A DNA stretch of 28,557 nucleotides from an uncultured Anaerococcus sp. (GTDB taxonomy: Bacteria; Bacillota; Clostridia; Tissierellales; Peptoniphilaceae), in the NCBI RefSeq assembly GCF_943908415.1, contig NZ_CALTSY010000027.1, positions 1-28,557 of the forward strand, in the 5' to 3' direction. The position numbers and the translations under genes were made by a program. A model generated the notes under the pieces. It did not search any database. It worked only from the letters and a program-made list of their open reading frames with translations, and was not told where the DNA came from. Below are positions 13,891 through 22,163 of this stretch, in pieces (the stretch's first letter is position 1; each line of letters opens with the position of its first letter).

Positions 13891-15479
13891 TGAAAGAGTA
13901 CATATTAAAAAATAAGAAGAATTTAATTTTATCAGTAATATTTGGAATTTTTGAAGTGTATTTTATATATTTGTTCACAATAAATAGTTCTAGGCTAGTG
14001 AATATATTTGTTGGGAAAGAGGTCACCAGTCCTAATGGTATTGTAATAAGAGCTTTAGTTTATGTTGTTACAGCTTGTTTTTGTTTTTATGTATCTAAAA
14101 AAAACTCTAATGCTTTTACAAAAAATATATGTATAGATTTAAGGCATGATTATATTGATGGACTGTTTTTATCTAAGACTTCATCATTTTATAAGAAAAA
14201 TAAGGGTGATTTTTTAGCGGATGTTGACCAAAATGTAGATCAGTTAAGGTTAGATTATTTGTCAACTCTTCCTAATGCACTTACCGGGATAGGAAGAAGT
14301 ATTGTTTATATAGTTGGATTATATAGGATACATCCCTACATATTATTATCTACTTTGCTTTTTGTTGTTTTGCCAGGAATAGTAAGTTCTAAGTTTTCTA
14401 AATACATATCAAAACTTCAAGTATCAAGATCAAAGAAATATTCTACATACATAGATATACTAAATGAACTATTGGATGGATACCTTCTTATAAAGCAATC
14501 AAATAATAAGGAATATTTTTTACATAAATTTGATAAGAATAATGTGAACTTGCTAGAAGCAAGAAATAAACTCAATATTACAAATTCAATGTTGTATGAG
14601 ATATTGTTTGTTTTAAATCTCCTATCTTATTTATTAATAATATACATTGGTAGCATTTTGGTTAAGAATAATTTTATAGAACTTTCAGATTTACTAGCAT
14701 CATTAACTTTGGTATCAATTTCAACCAATGCTATGGCAGAGGCCTTTAGGGATCTAGCTCAAATTTTATCTACTAGGAAAATTAAGGATATGGTAGTGGG
14801 AAATATACCAAGTAAAACTAAAACTCTAAAAATAGAAAAAATTCCTATGCTTGATATAGAAATTAGAGATTTATCTTTATCTTATGGGGATAATAAGATA
14901 TTTAAGAATCTAGATTTAAATATTGAAGAAAATAAATCATATGCTATAATAGGAAAATCTGGGTCAGGAAAGTCAACACTAGGCAAAATTTTAATCAAAA
15001 TAAATGATGATTATTTGGGAGAAATTAGTTTTAAAAATGGAGACTTTAAATCTTTTAGAGAAAATGAGATATATTCATTGATTTATTACATACCACAAAA
15101 TTCAATAGTATTTAGGGACAGTTTGGTTAAAAATATTGCTATGGGAGATAGGGATATTGATTTAGAAAAAATTGAAGAAATTATAAAAAAAGTTGACCTT
15201 AACTATGTATATCAAAGCAAAAAAGACACCATACTAGGAAATGATAGCTTATCAGGTGGAGAAAAGAAGAAATTAGAGTTGGCCAGAGCTCTTTATAGGA
15301 AAGCTCAAGTGATAGTATTTGATGAACCTACAAGTGGCCTTGACCCTAGAAGCGCAAGTACTATAGAAAAACTTATCAGACAGCTAGATGAGATAACTAG
15401 AATAGTAATTACCCATAATCATGATGAAGATTATCTTGAGACTTTTGATAAGATTGTAAATATTGAAGATTATAAATAG
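13890..15479 (+). CDS. ABC exporter, fused membrane and ATPase domains
   Basis: The 529-residue protein is a type-I half-transporter that would work as a homodimer. The N-terminal ~300 residues hold about six membrane helices (for example LILSVIFGIFEVYFIYLF and SMLYEILFVLNLLSYLLIIYI). The ATPase domain has Walker A GKSGSGKST (about 355-363), a Q-loop (YIPQNS), signature LSGGE (about 454), Walker B VIVFDEPTSGLD and H-loop THNHDED. There is no C39 peptidase domain at the N-terminus, so it would not trim a leader itself. Its start overlaps the stop of the SPASM fragment, and the Rgg-like gene is divergent. It was therefore probably the peptide exporter or self-protection pump of a RiPP cluster. 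It is intact although its neighbour is not. Confidence 0.85.
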   Translation: MKEYILKNKKNLILSVIFGIFEVYFIYLFTINSSRLVNIFVGKEVTSPNGIVIRALVYVVTACFCFYVSKKNSNAFTKNICIDLRHDYIDGLFLSKTSSFYKKNKGDFLADVDQNVDQLRLDYLSTLPNALTGIGRSIVYIVGLYRIHPYILLSTLLFVVLPGIVSSKFSKYISKLQVSRSKKYSTYIDILNELLDGYLLIKQSNNKEYFLHKFDKNNVNLLEARNKLNITNSMLYEILFVLNLLSYLLIIYIGSILVKNNFIELSDLLASLTLVSISTNAMAEAFRDLAQILSTRKIKDMVVGNIPSKTKTLKIEKIPMLDIEIRDLSLSYGDNKIFKNLDLNIEENKSYAIIGKSGSGKSTLGKILIKINDDYLGEISFKNGDFKSFRENEIYSLIYYIPQNSIVFRDSLVKNIAMGDRDIDLEKIEEIIKKVDLNYVYQSKKDTILGNDSLSGGEKKKLELARALYRKAQVIVFDEPTSGLDPRSASTIEKLIRQLDEITRIVITHNHDEDYLETFDKIVNIEDYK

Positions 15480-15510
15480 GCATAAAAAGCTGCTAATAAA
15501 AGTCAAGCAT

Positions 15511-15687
15511 GGAGCTGCTGCAAATCAATAAATATCTATCGTGCCATCATTGGGGTGCTTTCTGAGAAAGTTTAATGTTTAGACCGCCGGATCATGGAGG
15601 CAATTAACCCGTCGGCGGACTGAGATACTTTATTAGAAGGTGCCCGAATGATTAAGGAAAGATTTATATATTTTGCAAAAGCCCCTT
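15511..15687. mobile_element. Foldback MITE, diverged copy (177 bp)
   Basis: It aligns with 27411-27566: CTGCAAATCAATA, TATCTATCGT.CCATCATT, GGGGTGCT, then after a central loop TACTTTATTAGA, GGTGCCC, AATGATT, TTTTGCAA.AGCCCCTT. The two halves are complementary, so the whole unit folds as one long hairpin. The left tip is degraded, and there is an extra segment in the loop (GTCGGCGGACTGAGA). It abuts the truncated IS3 orfA. Confidence 0.7.
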
Positions 15688-15689
15688 CT

Positions 15690-15963
15690 GATTTATCTAT
15701 ATTGTATTACAGATAGTTTAAATTCACTAGTGTATTTATTATTTTTTAGATTCTTAGATATGCTATCAAACCCTCCTGAGTTATATTTAATGATCCAGTT
15801 TTCTAGAGTACTATCAGGTATATTGTATTTATTTGCTATTGCAGGTCGTCCACCTGTTTGACCTGATAGGTATTCCAGTACTAATTTAATTTTAAATTCT
15901 TTTGTGTATTTTGGCATGAAAAAAACCCCTCCATCCGTATTCCGGATTTTGGGGTTCAGCTCA
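15690..15963 (-). mobile_element. IS3-family remnant: left terminus and start of orfA
   Basis: On the minus strand the element starts with TGAGCTGAACCCC, the inverted equivalent of the terminus at 12557-12570. It then has a ribosome binding site (GGAGGGG) and the first ~74 codons of orfA. It is cut at the edge of the foldback MITE. The two IS tips face outward-inward across 12571-15950 and mark the limits of the island. Confidence 0.7.
15693..15917 (-). pseudogene. Truncated IS3-family transposase orfA
   Basis: From ATG 15915-15917 the frame reads MPKYTKEFKIKLVLEYLSG and contains an HTH (RPAIANKYNIPDSTLENWI). This is the usual N-terminal DNA-binding part of IS3-group OrfA. A second KYTSEFKLSVIQ motif begins a further repeat before the frame ends at the MITE junction. 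A longer frame to 15989 would run through the IS tip and is not a real start. The remaining orfA and all of orfB are absent here, so it is inactive. Confidence 0.7.
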
Positions 15964-16020
15964 TTATTTGTCCTGACCTTCATGATCATTTTTAATAAAT
16001 TAAATTTTCAAATATAAATT

Positions 16021-17199
16021 TTATTTAAAAACCTCAGCTAGTTTAGTATTTTCCAATTCTTCGTGATAGAATACTACATTTTTAACATCATTTTGATATT
16101 TTATGTCTCCCCAAAGGATACCGCCTACATATTGGTCGCTCATCTTAAATAGCTTGTAGATATTGCCATCTTTTTCTGCAGACATTTCCTCTATACCTTC
16201 TCCTGAAGTTATACCTGCTGAGAAGATCTTTGTATTTCCTATCATTAGTGTTGAGAATGGTTTTGGTTTTTCGTAGCATTCGTTGCTTCCTGTCATATTG
16301 TGACCGGCAATCTTGCCCATTTCTTGGCTAGATGTCCATAATCCTATAGTGAATGTACCTATTTGAGCACAGTCTCCAGCTGCAAATACATTTTCTTTTT
16401 CAGTTTGTAATGTATCATCTACTATTATGCCACGATCTACTTCTAGTCCTGAGTTTTTAGCTACTTCTAGATTAGCACGTACACCTGCTTGCACCATGAT
16501 TGCATCTGCTGGGATTTCGCTTCCATCATCAAGCTTAACTCCTCTTACCTTGCCATCTTCTACCAATATTTCGCTAGTGTTTTTGCCTGTATAGGTTTTG
16601 ATACCCATCTCATCATTTAGAGTTTTTTCAAGTTTTTCTGAAAGCTCTTGGTTAAGTTGGCGAGATAGTAGATAGTCAAAGCTTTCTATAACTGTAACTT
16701 CTTTTCCTAATAGTTTTGCAGAATAAGCTGCTTCTAGTCCTAGGATACCACCACCTATAACTACTACCTTATCCTTACCATCAACATAGTTTTTAAAGTT
16801 CATAAGGTCATCTATAGTTCTTATAGCAAAGACACCTTCGCTATCTATATTTGTAATTGGTGGGATGAATGGATGAGCACCTGTGGCAAGTAGGGCCTTG
16901 CCGTATTCTATCTCTTCTCCATTATCAAGTATAGCAATATTCCTATCTAGGTCTAGTTTTTCTACAGATGTTTCAAGTCTTTCTTCTATCTTTTTTTCAC
17001 TATACCAAGGTTGCTTTTTGACATATAGGTCTTCATCATTGAAGTCCTTTGAGATCAAGTCAGAAAGTCTAGTTCTCCAATAAGTACTTGGTCTCTCATC
17101 TGATAGTATAAGAATTGTAGCATCGGCATCTTTTTTTCTGATTTCTTCTGTTGCAGAAAGGCCAGCTATACCATTGCCTATTATTAAATAATCGTACAT
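16021..17199 (-). CDS. FAD-dependent pyridine nucleotide-disulfide oxidoreductase (rubredoxin/nitrite reductase-like)
   Basis: The protein has about 392 residues and two Rossmann folds: FAD motif YLIIGNGIAGLSATEE (near residue 4), LATGAHPFIPP, NAD motif VVVIGGGILGLEAAYSA, and the second FAD motif NVFAAGDCAQI. There is no redox CxxC, so it belongs to the NADH:rubredoxin reductase/NirB-N-terminal type that passes electrons to a small redox partner. It likely serves oxygen or peroxide defence in an anaerobe. The partner is not in the window, although a glutaredoxin is elsewhere. I start at 17199 because AAAGAGGTG precedes that ATG by 4 nt. An upstream in-frame ATG at 17265 would add 22 basic residues without a ribosome binding site. 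Confidence 0.83.
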   Translation of the reverse strand: MYDYLIIGNGIAGLSATEEIRKKDADATILILSDERPSTYWRTRLSDLISKDFNDEDLYVKKQPWYSEKKIEERLETSVEKLDLDRNIAILDNGEEIEYGKALLATGAHPFIPPITNIDSEGVFAIRTIDDLMNFKNYVDGKDKVVVIGGGILGLEAAYSAKLLGKEVTVIESFDYLLSRQLNQELSEKLEKTLNDEMGIKTYTGKNTSEILVEDGKVRGVKLDDGSEIPADAIMVQAGVRANLEVAKNSGLEVDRGIIVDDTLQTEKENVFAAGDCAQIGTFTIGLWTSSQEMGKIAGHNMTGSNECYEKPKPFSTLMIGNTKIFSAGITSGEGIEEMSAEKDGNIYKLFKMSDQYVGGILWGDIKYQNDVKNVVFYHEELENTKLAEVFK

Positions 17200-17284
17200 A
17201 TACACCTCTTTAATCTTTAAATTTATATAATTATTGTCTACCTTAAATTTTACCCGTTTTTTCATAATTTACTTGAAAACATAA

Positions 17285-17293
17285 TGGTATAAT
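17285..17293 (+). promoter_or_regulatory. Extended -10 promoter for a probable leaderless transcript
   Basis: TG-G-TATAAT ends 6 bp before the ATG at 17300, so transcription should begin at or next to the start codon. No Shine-Dalgarno sequence can exist in such a transcript. Confidence 0.55.
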
Positions 17294-17299
17294 AGCTTT

Positions 17300-17800
17300 A
17301 TGAGAAAAGCAAATTTTAAAGATTTAAAAAAAGTAAATATTATTATAGATAAGGCTAAGGAGTCTCTTAAAAATGATGGGGTAGATCAGTGGCAAAACGG
17401 TACACCTAATTTGCCCTTGCTAGGCCAGCAAGTTTCTAGGAATAACTCCTATGTGTATGAGAAAGATGATGAAGTACTAGCCTACGCCTATCTTTCGCCA
17501 GACTATGAGCCTACTTATGCCAGTGTTATGAAATATATGAAGGGCAGGTCTCCTATTACAGTTCATACATTTTGTGTAGATAAAGATATGGCAGGAAGTG
17601 GTATAGCTACTGCATTTTTTGAAGAGATAGAGGATTTTGCAAGGGAAAATGGCAAGGATTCGATTATGATAGATACCCATGAGGACAACTTTAGGATGAG
17701 AGGACTTATAGGAAAGATGGGCTTTTCCTATATAGGACCTATCTATATAGATGATAATGGCAAGATCATGCCAAGACTTGCCTATGAACTGATATTATGA
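17300..17800 (+). CDS. GNAT-family N-acetyltransferase
   Basis: The 166-residue GNAT fold has an N-terminal helix pair (MRKANFKDLKKVNIIIDKAK), the acceptor region with DGVDQWQNGTP, strand VHTFCVDKD, the acetyl-CoA loop MAGSGIATAFFEEIEDFA (about 98-115) and the C-terminal DTHEDNFRMRGLIGKMGFSYIG. The Gln-Trp motif and short form resemble uncharacterised small-molecule acetyltransferases of Firmicutes. The acceptor is unknown. Its stop overlaps the helicase start (ATGA), so the two are coupled. The likely promoter puts the transcript start at the ATG itself. Confidence 0.85.
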   Translation: MRKANFKDLKKVNIIIDKAKESLKNDGVDQWQNGTPNLPLLGQQVSRNNSYVYEKDDEVLAYAYLSPDYEPTYASVMKYMKGRSPITVHTFCVDKDMAGSGIATAFFEEIEDFARENGKDSIMIDTHEDNFRMRGLIGKMGFSYIGPIYIDDNGKIMPRLAYELIL

Positions 17801-20352
17801 TTAACCAAGCTCAAAAAAAGGTCATAGAAGAGGCAAAGACCCCAGCAGCTGTCATAGCAGGGCCTGGTACTGGCAAGACATTTACTATCGTCAAAAAGGT
17901 AGTAGATTTGGTTAAGAACGACCATATCCCAGCCAATAGGATATTGATAACAACCTTTACAAAAAAGGCGGCAGCTGAGCTTAATAGTCGTATCTTAACT
18001 GAGTTTAAAAAAGAGGGTATAAACACAGACCTAAAAGACCTTAAGGTAGGCAACTTTCATTCACTAGCAAATATTTATATAGATAAGTACAAAAAGCTAG
18101 ACGAGGATTTTTTCAAGTCAAAGGTTATAGACTCCTATACAGAAGGCTACTTGCTAGAAAGAAATATGTATAGATTTGAAAAGATAGATGGCTTTAAGAA
18201 AAACTTTAGGGGCAATAGGATAAGGGCTATCCAGGAAAACTTTGATGATATCATCAATAACTTGATGGACTTAGATCTTCTAAAAAAATCAGACAATCCT
18301 AAGTATAGATTATCCTATGAGGTTTATATGACTCACCTAGAAGTCCTAAAGGAAAGTCACTTGATGAACTTCCCACTTATTTTAAAAAAATTTCATGAAC
18401 TTTTATCTGATAAGATGCTTGGCAAGGAAATTAGAGAGTCTATAGACTTTGTAATCATAGATGAGTACCAGGATACTAACTTTATCCAAGAAGAAATAGC
18501 CTTTGGCCTTCTAAGAGAGAAAGATATCATGGTCTTTGGAGATGATGACCAGTCCCTATATAGTTTTAGGGGAGCTGACCCCAAAAACCTATTGGAATTT
18601 GACAATACCTGTAAGCGTAAGCTAGGAACTAGGGCCAATATTTATAGGCTAGATATAAATTACCGTTCTAATCAAGCCATAATAGATACTGCAAAGACAT
18701 GGATGGATATTGATATATTTGATAAAAAGGACCTCAAATCCATAGATGAGAGCAAAAATGAAAACTCTGTAGTAAGGGCTAGGGCGGATAATTTTGAAAA
18801 TCTATATAAAGTTATAAAGATCCTAAATAAGGACATTGACTTAAAACAAATAGGATTTTTGTTCCCGACATTAAACAGCGAATATCCTAAGAGCTTACAA
18901 GCTTTTTTAGAAAGCAAAGGCATAGCAGTATTAAATATGGGATCTAGCAATTTTTTTGCTAGGTATGAGATAAGAATTATCATGTATATATTTACAAAGA
19001 TATTCGCAGCCTATCCAGGCGATCTAGAGGATAATTCCTACCTAAGCTATGAGCAGAAGCAAAAGCTAGAATATAGGCAGTATTTGGCATCATTATTTGA
19101 TGATAATAGCTTCAAATCTCAGCAAATGGATAAGATGATATCATACTTTCAAAGCAAAGAGGATATAAGCCTAAGTGAGATCCTTTATAAGTCCTTTAGT
19201 CTAGAAGTCTTAAAAGAGATACTTGATAATAAGCTAGGCAGCCTAGAAAAGGATAGGGCCCTTAATAACATAGGGATTTTCACTAGGAAGGTCAGCGAAT
19301 ACGAGGAGCTATTTGATAAAAATGAACCTTCTTACTATATAGAATTTATCTATGGTTATATTTTTTATTTTTATAAGACAAATGCTATAAGGGAATTTGA
19401 AGAGCTTGACGTTGAATATGAGGCTATCAACTTTATGACCATCCACAACTCCAAGGGTCTGGAGTTTGATGTTGTTTTTGTATCAGGACTTAATGATTAT
19501 CCTAGAAAAAATTATCCTAGATTATTATATAGCTTTGCTCAAAAGTCTGTGGACAGTGATAGTCCATCTAAGGATTTTTATAGAAAATACTACACAGCCT
19601 TTACCAGGGCCAAGAACTTACTTGTCCTATTAGATAATTCTAGAGACTATAGGCTAGAAAACTTTGCAAATACTCTAAAGGATAGCTCAGTCTTATCTAC
19701 CATAAATTTTAAAAGATATGAAGAAAAAAGAGACAAGCAGGTCTTAGCCTACACTACCGATATAGAGATTTACGAGTCTTGTCCGCTTAAGTATAAGTTT
19801 CTTAGAAAGCTAGGCTATAGCTTGCCCAAAACCACAAGGCTAATCTATGGTAGTCGAGTCCATGAATTAAGTGAATATATATCCCAACATCCAGAAGATA
19901 AAAATATAAAGACATTTTTAGAAAGAAATCCTAGCTATCATATACCTATTGTTAACTTTATAAAAAAGAAATTTGATGTTGATACAATAGAGGCTAATTA
20001 TAAGCTAGACCGTGATTTTTATATACTCCAGGGAAATATAGATATAATACTTGCTGATAAGTCAATAATGGATATCAAGACTGGTTCCTTTGATGAGCTT
20101 ATCCTAAAAAAATATCAAAAACAGCTAATAAGCTATAAGTATCTAATGGAGCTTAACAATGAGCCTCCTAAAGATCTCTTTCTATATTTTATAGAAAAAG
20201 ATAAGTTGATAAAAGTAGATGATTCTAGCTTTGATATAGAATACATAGATGAGATTGCAAAAAATATTGTGGCAGAGAATATCTATGAAAAAACATCTGA
20301 TACAAACGAGTGTAAACTCTGTCCTATGAAATATTATTGTGATAGATATTGA
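17797..20352 (+). CDS. UvrD/Rep-type superfamily 1 helicase with C-terminal Fe-S nuclease domain
   Basis: The 851-residue protein has the complete SF1A helicase motif set: Q-motif INQAQ, Walker A AGPGTGKT (21-28), Ia TFTKKAAAELNSRI, II VIIDEYQDTN (about 218), III FGDDDQSLYSFRGADP, IV LDINYRSN, V MTIHNSKGLEFDVV and VI YYTAFTRAKN. The last ~190 residues look like a PD-(D/E)XK nuclease of AddB/Cas4 type. A first cysteine lies in IYESCPLKYKF (about 661), the GNIDIILADKSIMDIKTG active-site stretch at ~746-763, and a final cysteine trio in CKLCPMKYYC, together a likely 4Fe-4S staple. It would unwind and trim DNA ends in repair. AddA/AddB-type complexes need a partner; none is adjacent, so it may act alone. 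Confidence 0.88.
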   Translation: MINQAQKKVIEEAKTPAAVIAGPGTGKTFTIVKKVVDLVKNDHIPANRILITTFTKKAAAELNSRILTEFKKEGINTDLKDLKVGNFHSLANIYIDKYKKLDEDFFKSKVIDSYTEGYLLERNMYRFEKIDGFKKNFRGNRIRAIQENFDDIINNLMDLDLLKKSDNPKYRLSYEVYMTHLEVLKESHLMNFPLILKKFHELLSDKMLGKEIRESIDFVIIDEYQDTNFIQEEIAFGLLREKDIMVFGDDDQSLYSFRGADPKNLLEFDNTCKRKLGTRANIYRLDINYRSNQAIIDTAKTWMDIDIFDKKDLKSIDESKNENSVVRARADNFENLYKVIKILNKDIDLKQIGFLFPTLNSEYPKSLQAFLESKGIAVLNMGSSNFFARYEIRIIMYIFTKIFAAYPGDLEDNSYLSYEQKQKLEYRQYLASLFDDNSFKSQQMDKMISYFQSKEDISLSEILYKSFSLEVLKEILDNKLGSLEKDRALNNIGIFTRKVSEYEELFDKNEPSYYIEFIYGYIFYFYKTNAIREFEELDVEYEAINFMTIHNSKGLEFDVVFVSGLNDYPRKNYPRLLYSFAQKSVDSDSPSKDFYRKYYTAFTRAKNLLVLLDNSRDYRLENFANTLKDSSVLSTINFKRYEEKRDKQVLAYTTDIEIYESCPLKYKFLRKLGYSLPKTTRLIYGSRVHELSEYISQHPEDKNIKTFLERNPSYHIPIVNFIKKKFDVDTIEANYKLDRDFYILQGNIDIILADKSIMDIKTGSFDELILKKYQKQLISYKYLMELNNEPPKDLFLYFIEKDKLIKVDDSSFDIEYIDEIAKNIVAENIYEKTSDTNECKLCPMKYYCDRY

Positions 20353-20392
20353 TTATTATCTACTATGCTATACAATATAGAAAGGTGATAAT

Positions 20393-20719
20393 ATGATAGA
20401 AACTCAAATGTTAAAGGGTGTCATAGATGGAGTCATACTCCATATTATAAAGAACAATGAGACTTATGGATATGAGATAGTTGAAGAATTAAAACGTAAT
20501 GGTTTCTATACTATGACTGAAGGAACAGTATATCCAATTTTGCAAAGACTTACTAAAAAAGGTTATATATTGGGTGGCTACAAAAAATCAGAGATAGGAC
20601 CAAGGCGAAAGTACTACTATATTACAGCAAAGGGAAGTGAGTATCTTAGTACTTTTTACGAGTCTTATGAGGAGCTTAACCAAGCAGTATATAAAATAAT
20701 AGACAGGGGAAATAGATGA
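20393..20719 (+). CDS. PadR-family transcriptional regulator
   Basis: The 108-residue protein is a PadR-type winged helix: LKGVIDGVILHIIKNNETYG (recognition platform), EIVEELKRNGFYTMTEGTVY and PILQRLTKKGYILGGY. The wing SEIGPRRKYYYITAKG and a C-terminal dimerisation helix follow. PadR proteins repress transporters or stress genes by binding an inverted repeat in their own promoter. The ribosome binding site is GAAAGGTG before the ATG. It is coupled by a 4-bp overlap to the pseudouridine synthase gene, an unusual partner, so its target is not evident from the neighbours. Confidence 0.9.
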   Translation: MIETQMLKGVIDGVILHIIKNNETYGYEIVEELKRNGFYTMTEGTVYPILQRLTKKGYILGGYKKSEIGPRRKYYYITAKGSEYLSTFYESYEELNQAVYKIIDRGNR

Positions 20720-21414
20720 GAGTAGATAAGATGATAGGCAATGCAAGGCTTGATACTAGACGAAATATCAAGCGTAATGCAAAAAAGGGAGCACTTATTA
20801 TAAATGATGAGATTGTAAAAGATACATCAACCCAAGTAGATCCTAATGTAGACGAAGTGTTTTATATGGGAGAATTTGTAGAATACTTTGAAAATATTTA
20901 TCTAATGATGAATAAGCCAGCAGGCTACCTATCTGCAACAACAGATGAAGAAGCTACTGTAATAGACTTATTAGATGATTTCTATAAGACTCTTGACCTA
21001 TCTATAGCAGGTAGACTCGATAAAGATACGACTGGACTTTTGCTATTATCAACAGATGGCAAATTTATCCATAAGATAACAAGTCCTAATTCAAATATAG
21101 AAAAGACATATGAAGTAGAAACAAGAGACACTATAGATGAGTCTTTGATAGAAGAATTTGAAAAAGGGGTAGACATATCTGAGGATAATTACATAGCTCG
21201 CCCAGCCAAGCTTGAGATTATTGATGATAAGAAAGCTATAGTAAAGGTAACAGAAGGCAAGTTTCACCTAGTAAAGAGACTATTTTCAAACTTAGGCAAT
21301 GAAGTAATAAGCTTAAAAAGGATAGCTATTGGAGAATTAAAACTAGATCCGTTCTTAAACGAAGGAACTTATAAAGAGCTAACAGAAGAAGAGTTAGCCT
21401 TATTTGAAGATTAA
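20716..21414 (+). CDS. RsuA/RluB-family pseudouridine synthase
   Basis: The 232-residue protein has an N-terminal S4-like RNA-binding region (MRVDKMIGNARLDTRRNIKR, KKGALIINDEIVKD, residues 1-50). The catalytic domain carries the family signature GRLDKDTTGLLLLSTDG with the nucleophilic Asp at 102. NKPAGYLSAT and EGKFHLVKRLFSNLG are the usual RsuA-group motifs. It isomerises one uridine of rRNA, and its length suits the small-subunit RsuA type, but RluB/RluE-type targets cannot be excluded. The start overlaps the PadR stop (ATGA). Confidence 0.88.
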   Translation: MRVDKMIGNARLDTRRNIKRNAKKGALIINDEIVKDTSTQVDPNVDEVFYMGEFVEYFENIYLMMNKPAGYLSATTDEEATVIDLLDDFYKTLDLSIAGRLDKDTTGLLLLSTDGKFIHKITSPNSNIEKTYEVETRDTIDESLIEEFEKGVDISEDNYIARPAKLEIIDDKKAIVKVTEGKFHLVKRLFSNLGNEVISLKRIAIGELKLDPFLNEGTYKELTEEELALFED

Positions 21415-21437
21415 CCATTGAGGGTAAAGGAAGATAT

Positions 21438-22034
21438 ATGTATAAAAAATTAATAAAGCCAGTCTTAGACTTTCTATTTAGCTTAATACTTATAATTATC
21501 CTCAGTCCTTTATTTTTAATTATAGCAATTGTTTCTAAAATTTATGAACCAAGTGGCACTGTGCTTTTTAGGCAGCAAAGGGCAGGAGAATATAACAAAC
21601 CCTTCTTATGTTATAAGTTTAGATCTATGAAGATGACAGCGCCAAAAAACGCTTCCACATGGGAGCTAGAACATCCAGAAGAATTTATAACTCCTCTAGG
21701 CAAATTCCTGCGAAAAACAAGCCTAGATGAGCTTCCTCAACTTATCAATATCCTAAAAGGAGATATGAGCTTTATAGGTCCTAGACCAGTTATCTTAAAG
21801 GAAAAAGAACTTCTAGACCTTAGGAAAGCCAATGGAGCGTACTCAGCAAAGCCTGGAATTACAGGGCTTTCTCAAATATCAGGCAGGGACAATCTTCCAC
21901 CAAAAGAAAAGGCTCATACAGATGGTCTATATGCCAAAGATATCAGTTTTTTAAATGATACAAAGATATTATTTAAGACAATACCTAAGGTAATACTTGG
22001 AGATGGAGTAACAGAAGGTAAGCAAAATTTCTAG
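21438..22034 (+). CDS. Small monotopic phosphoglycosyl transferase (bacterial sugar transferase family)
   Basis: The 198-residue protein has the size of PglC-like minimal phosphoglycosyl transferases, which move a sugar-1-phosphate from a UDP-sugar to undecaprenyl phosphate to begin a surface glycan. A reentrant membrane helix occupies residues ~8-34 (LDFLFSLILIIILSPLF). Then come FRQQRAGEYNKPF, KFRSMK and the catalytic Asp-Glu pair in TSLDELPQLINILKGDMS (Asp97-Glu98), and IGPRPV. PGITGLSQISGR is the C-terminal family motif. No other glycan genes are next to it, so the glycan made is unknown. The ribosome binding site is AAAGGAAGATAT before the ATG. A 5-bp inverted repeat (CTAGA/TCTAG) follows the stop. 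Confidence 0.9.
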   Translation: MYKKLIKPVLDFLFSLILIIILSPLFLIIAIVSKIYEPSGTVLFRQQRAGEYNKPFLCYKFRSMKMTAPKNASTWELEHPEEFITPLGKFLRKTSLDELPQLINILKGDMSFIGPRPVILKEKELLDLRKANGAYSAKPGITGLSQISGRDNLPPKEKAHTDGLYAKDISFLNDTKILFKTIPKVILGDGVTEGKQNF

Positions 22035-22071
22035 AAAAAATCTAGGGAAAAGATTTGCAAAAGTATAAAAA

Positions 22072-22100
22072 TTGTGATAAAGTGTATATATAAATAATAT
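22072..22100 (+). promoter_or_regulatory. Promoter of the glycerol operon
   Basis: TTGTGA, a 17-bp spacer and TAATAT put the start near 22107, just before the leader hairpin at 22111. Confidence 0.6.
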
Positions 22101-22110
22101 AAGTGATGAG

Positions 22111-22150
22111 AACGAGCCGATTCAGTAACAACAGGCTCGTTTTGTCCTTT
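22111..22150 (+). terminator. Leader terminator, candidate GlpP antitermination site
   Basis: AACGAGCC and GGCTCGTT form an 8-bp GC-rich stem followed by TTTG and a T-rich tail. It lies between the promoter and the glpP start, with the ribosome binding site (TTGGAGG) after it. A terminator ahead of glpP fits the GlpP mode of control by RNA antitermination. Confidence 0.65.
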
Positions 22151-22163
22151 TATTGGAGGTTTT

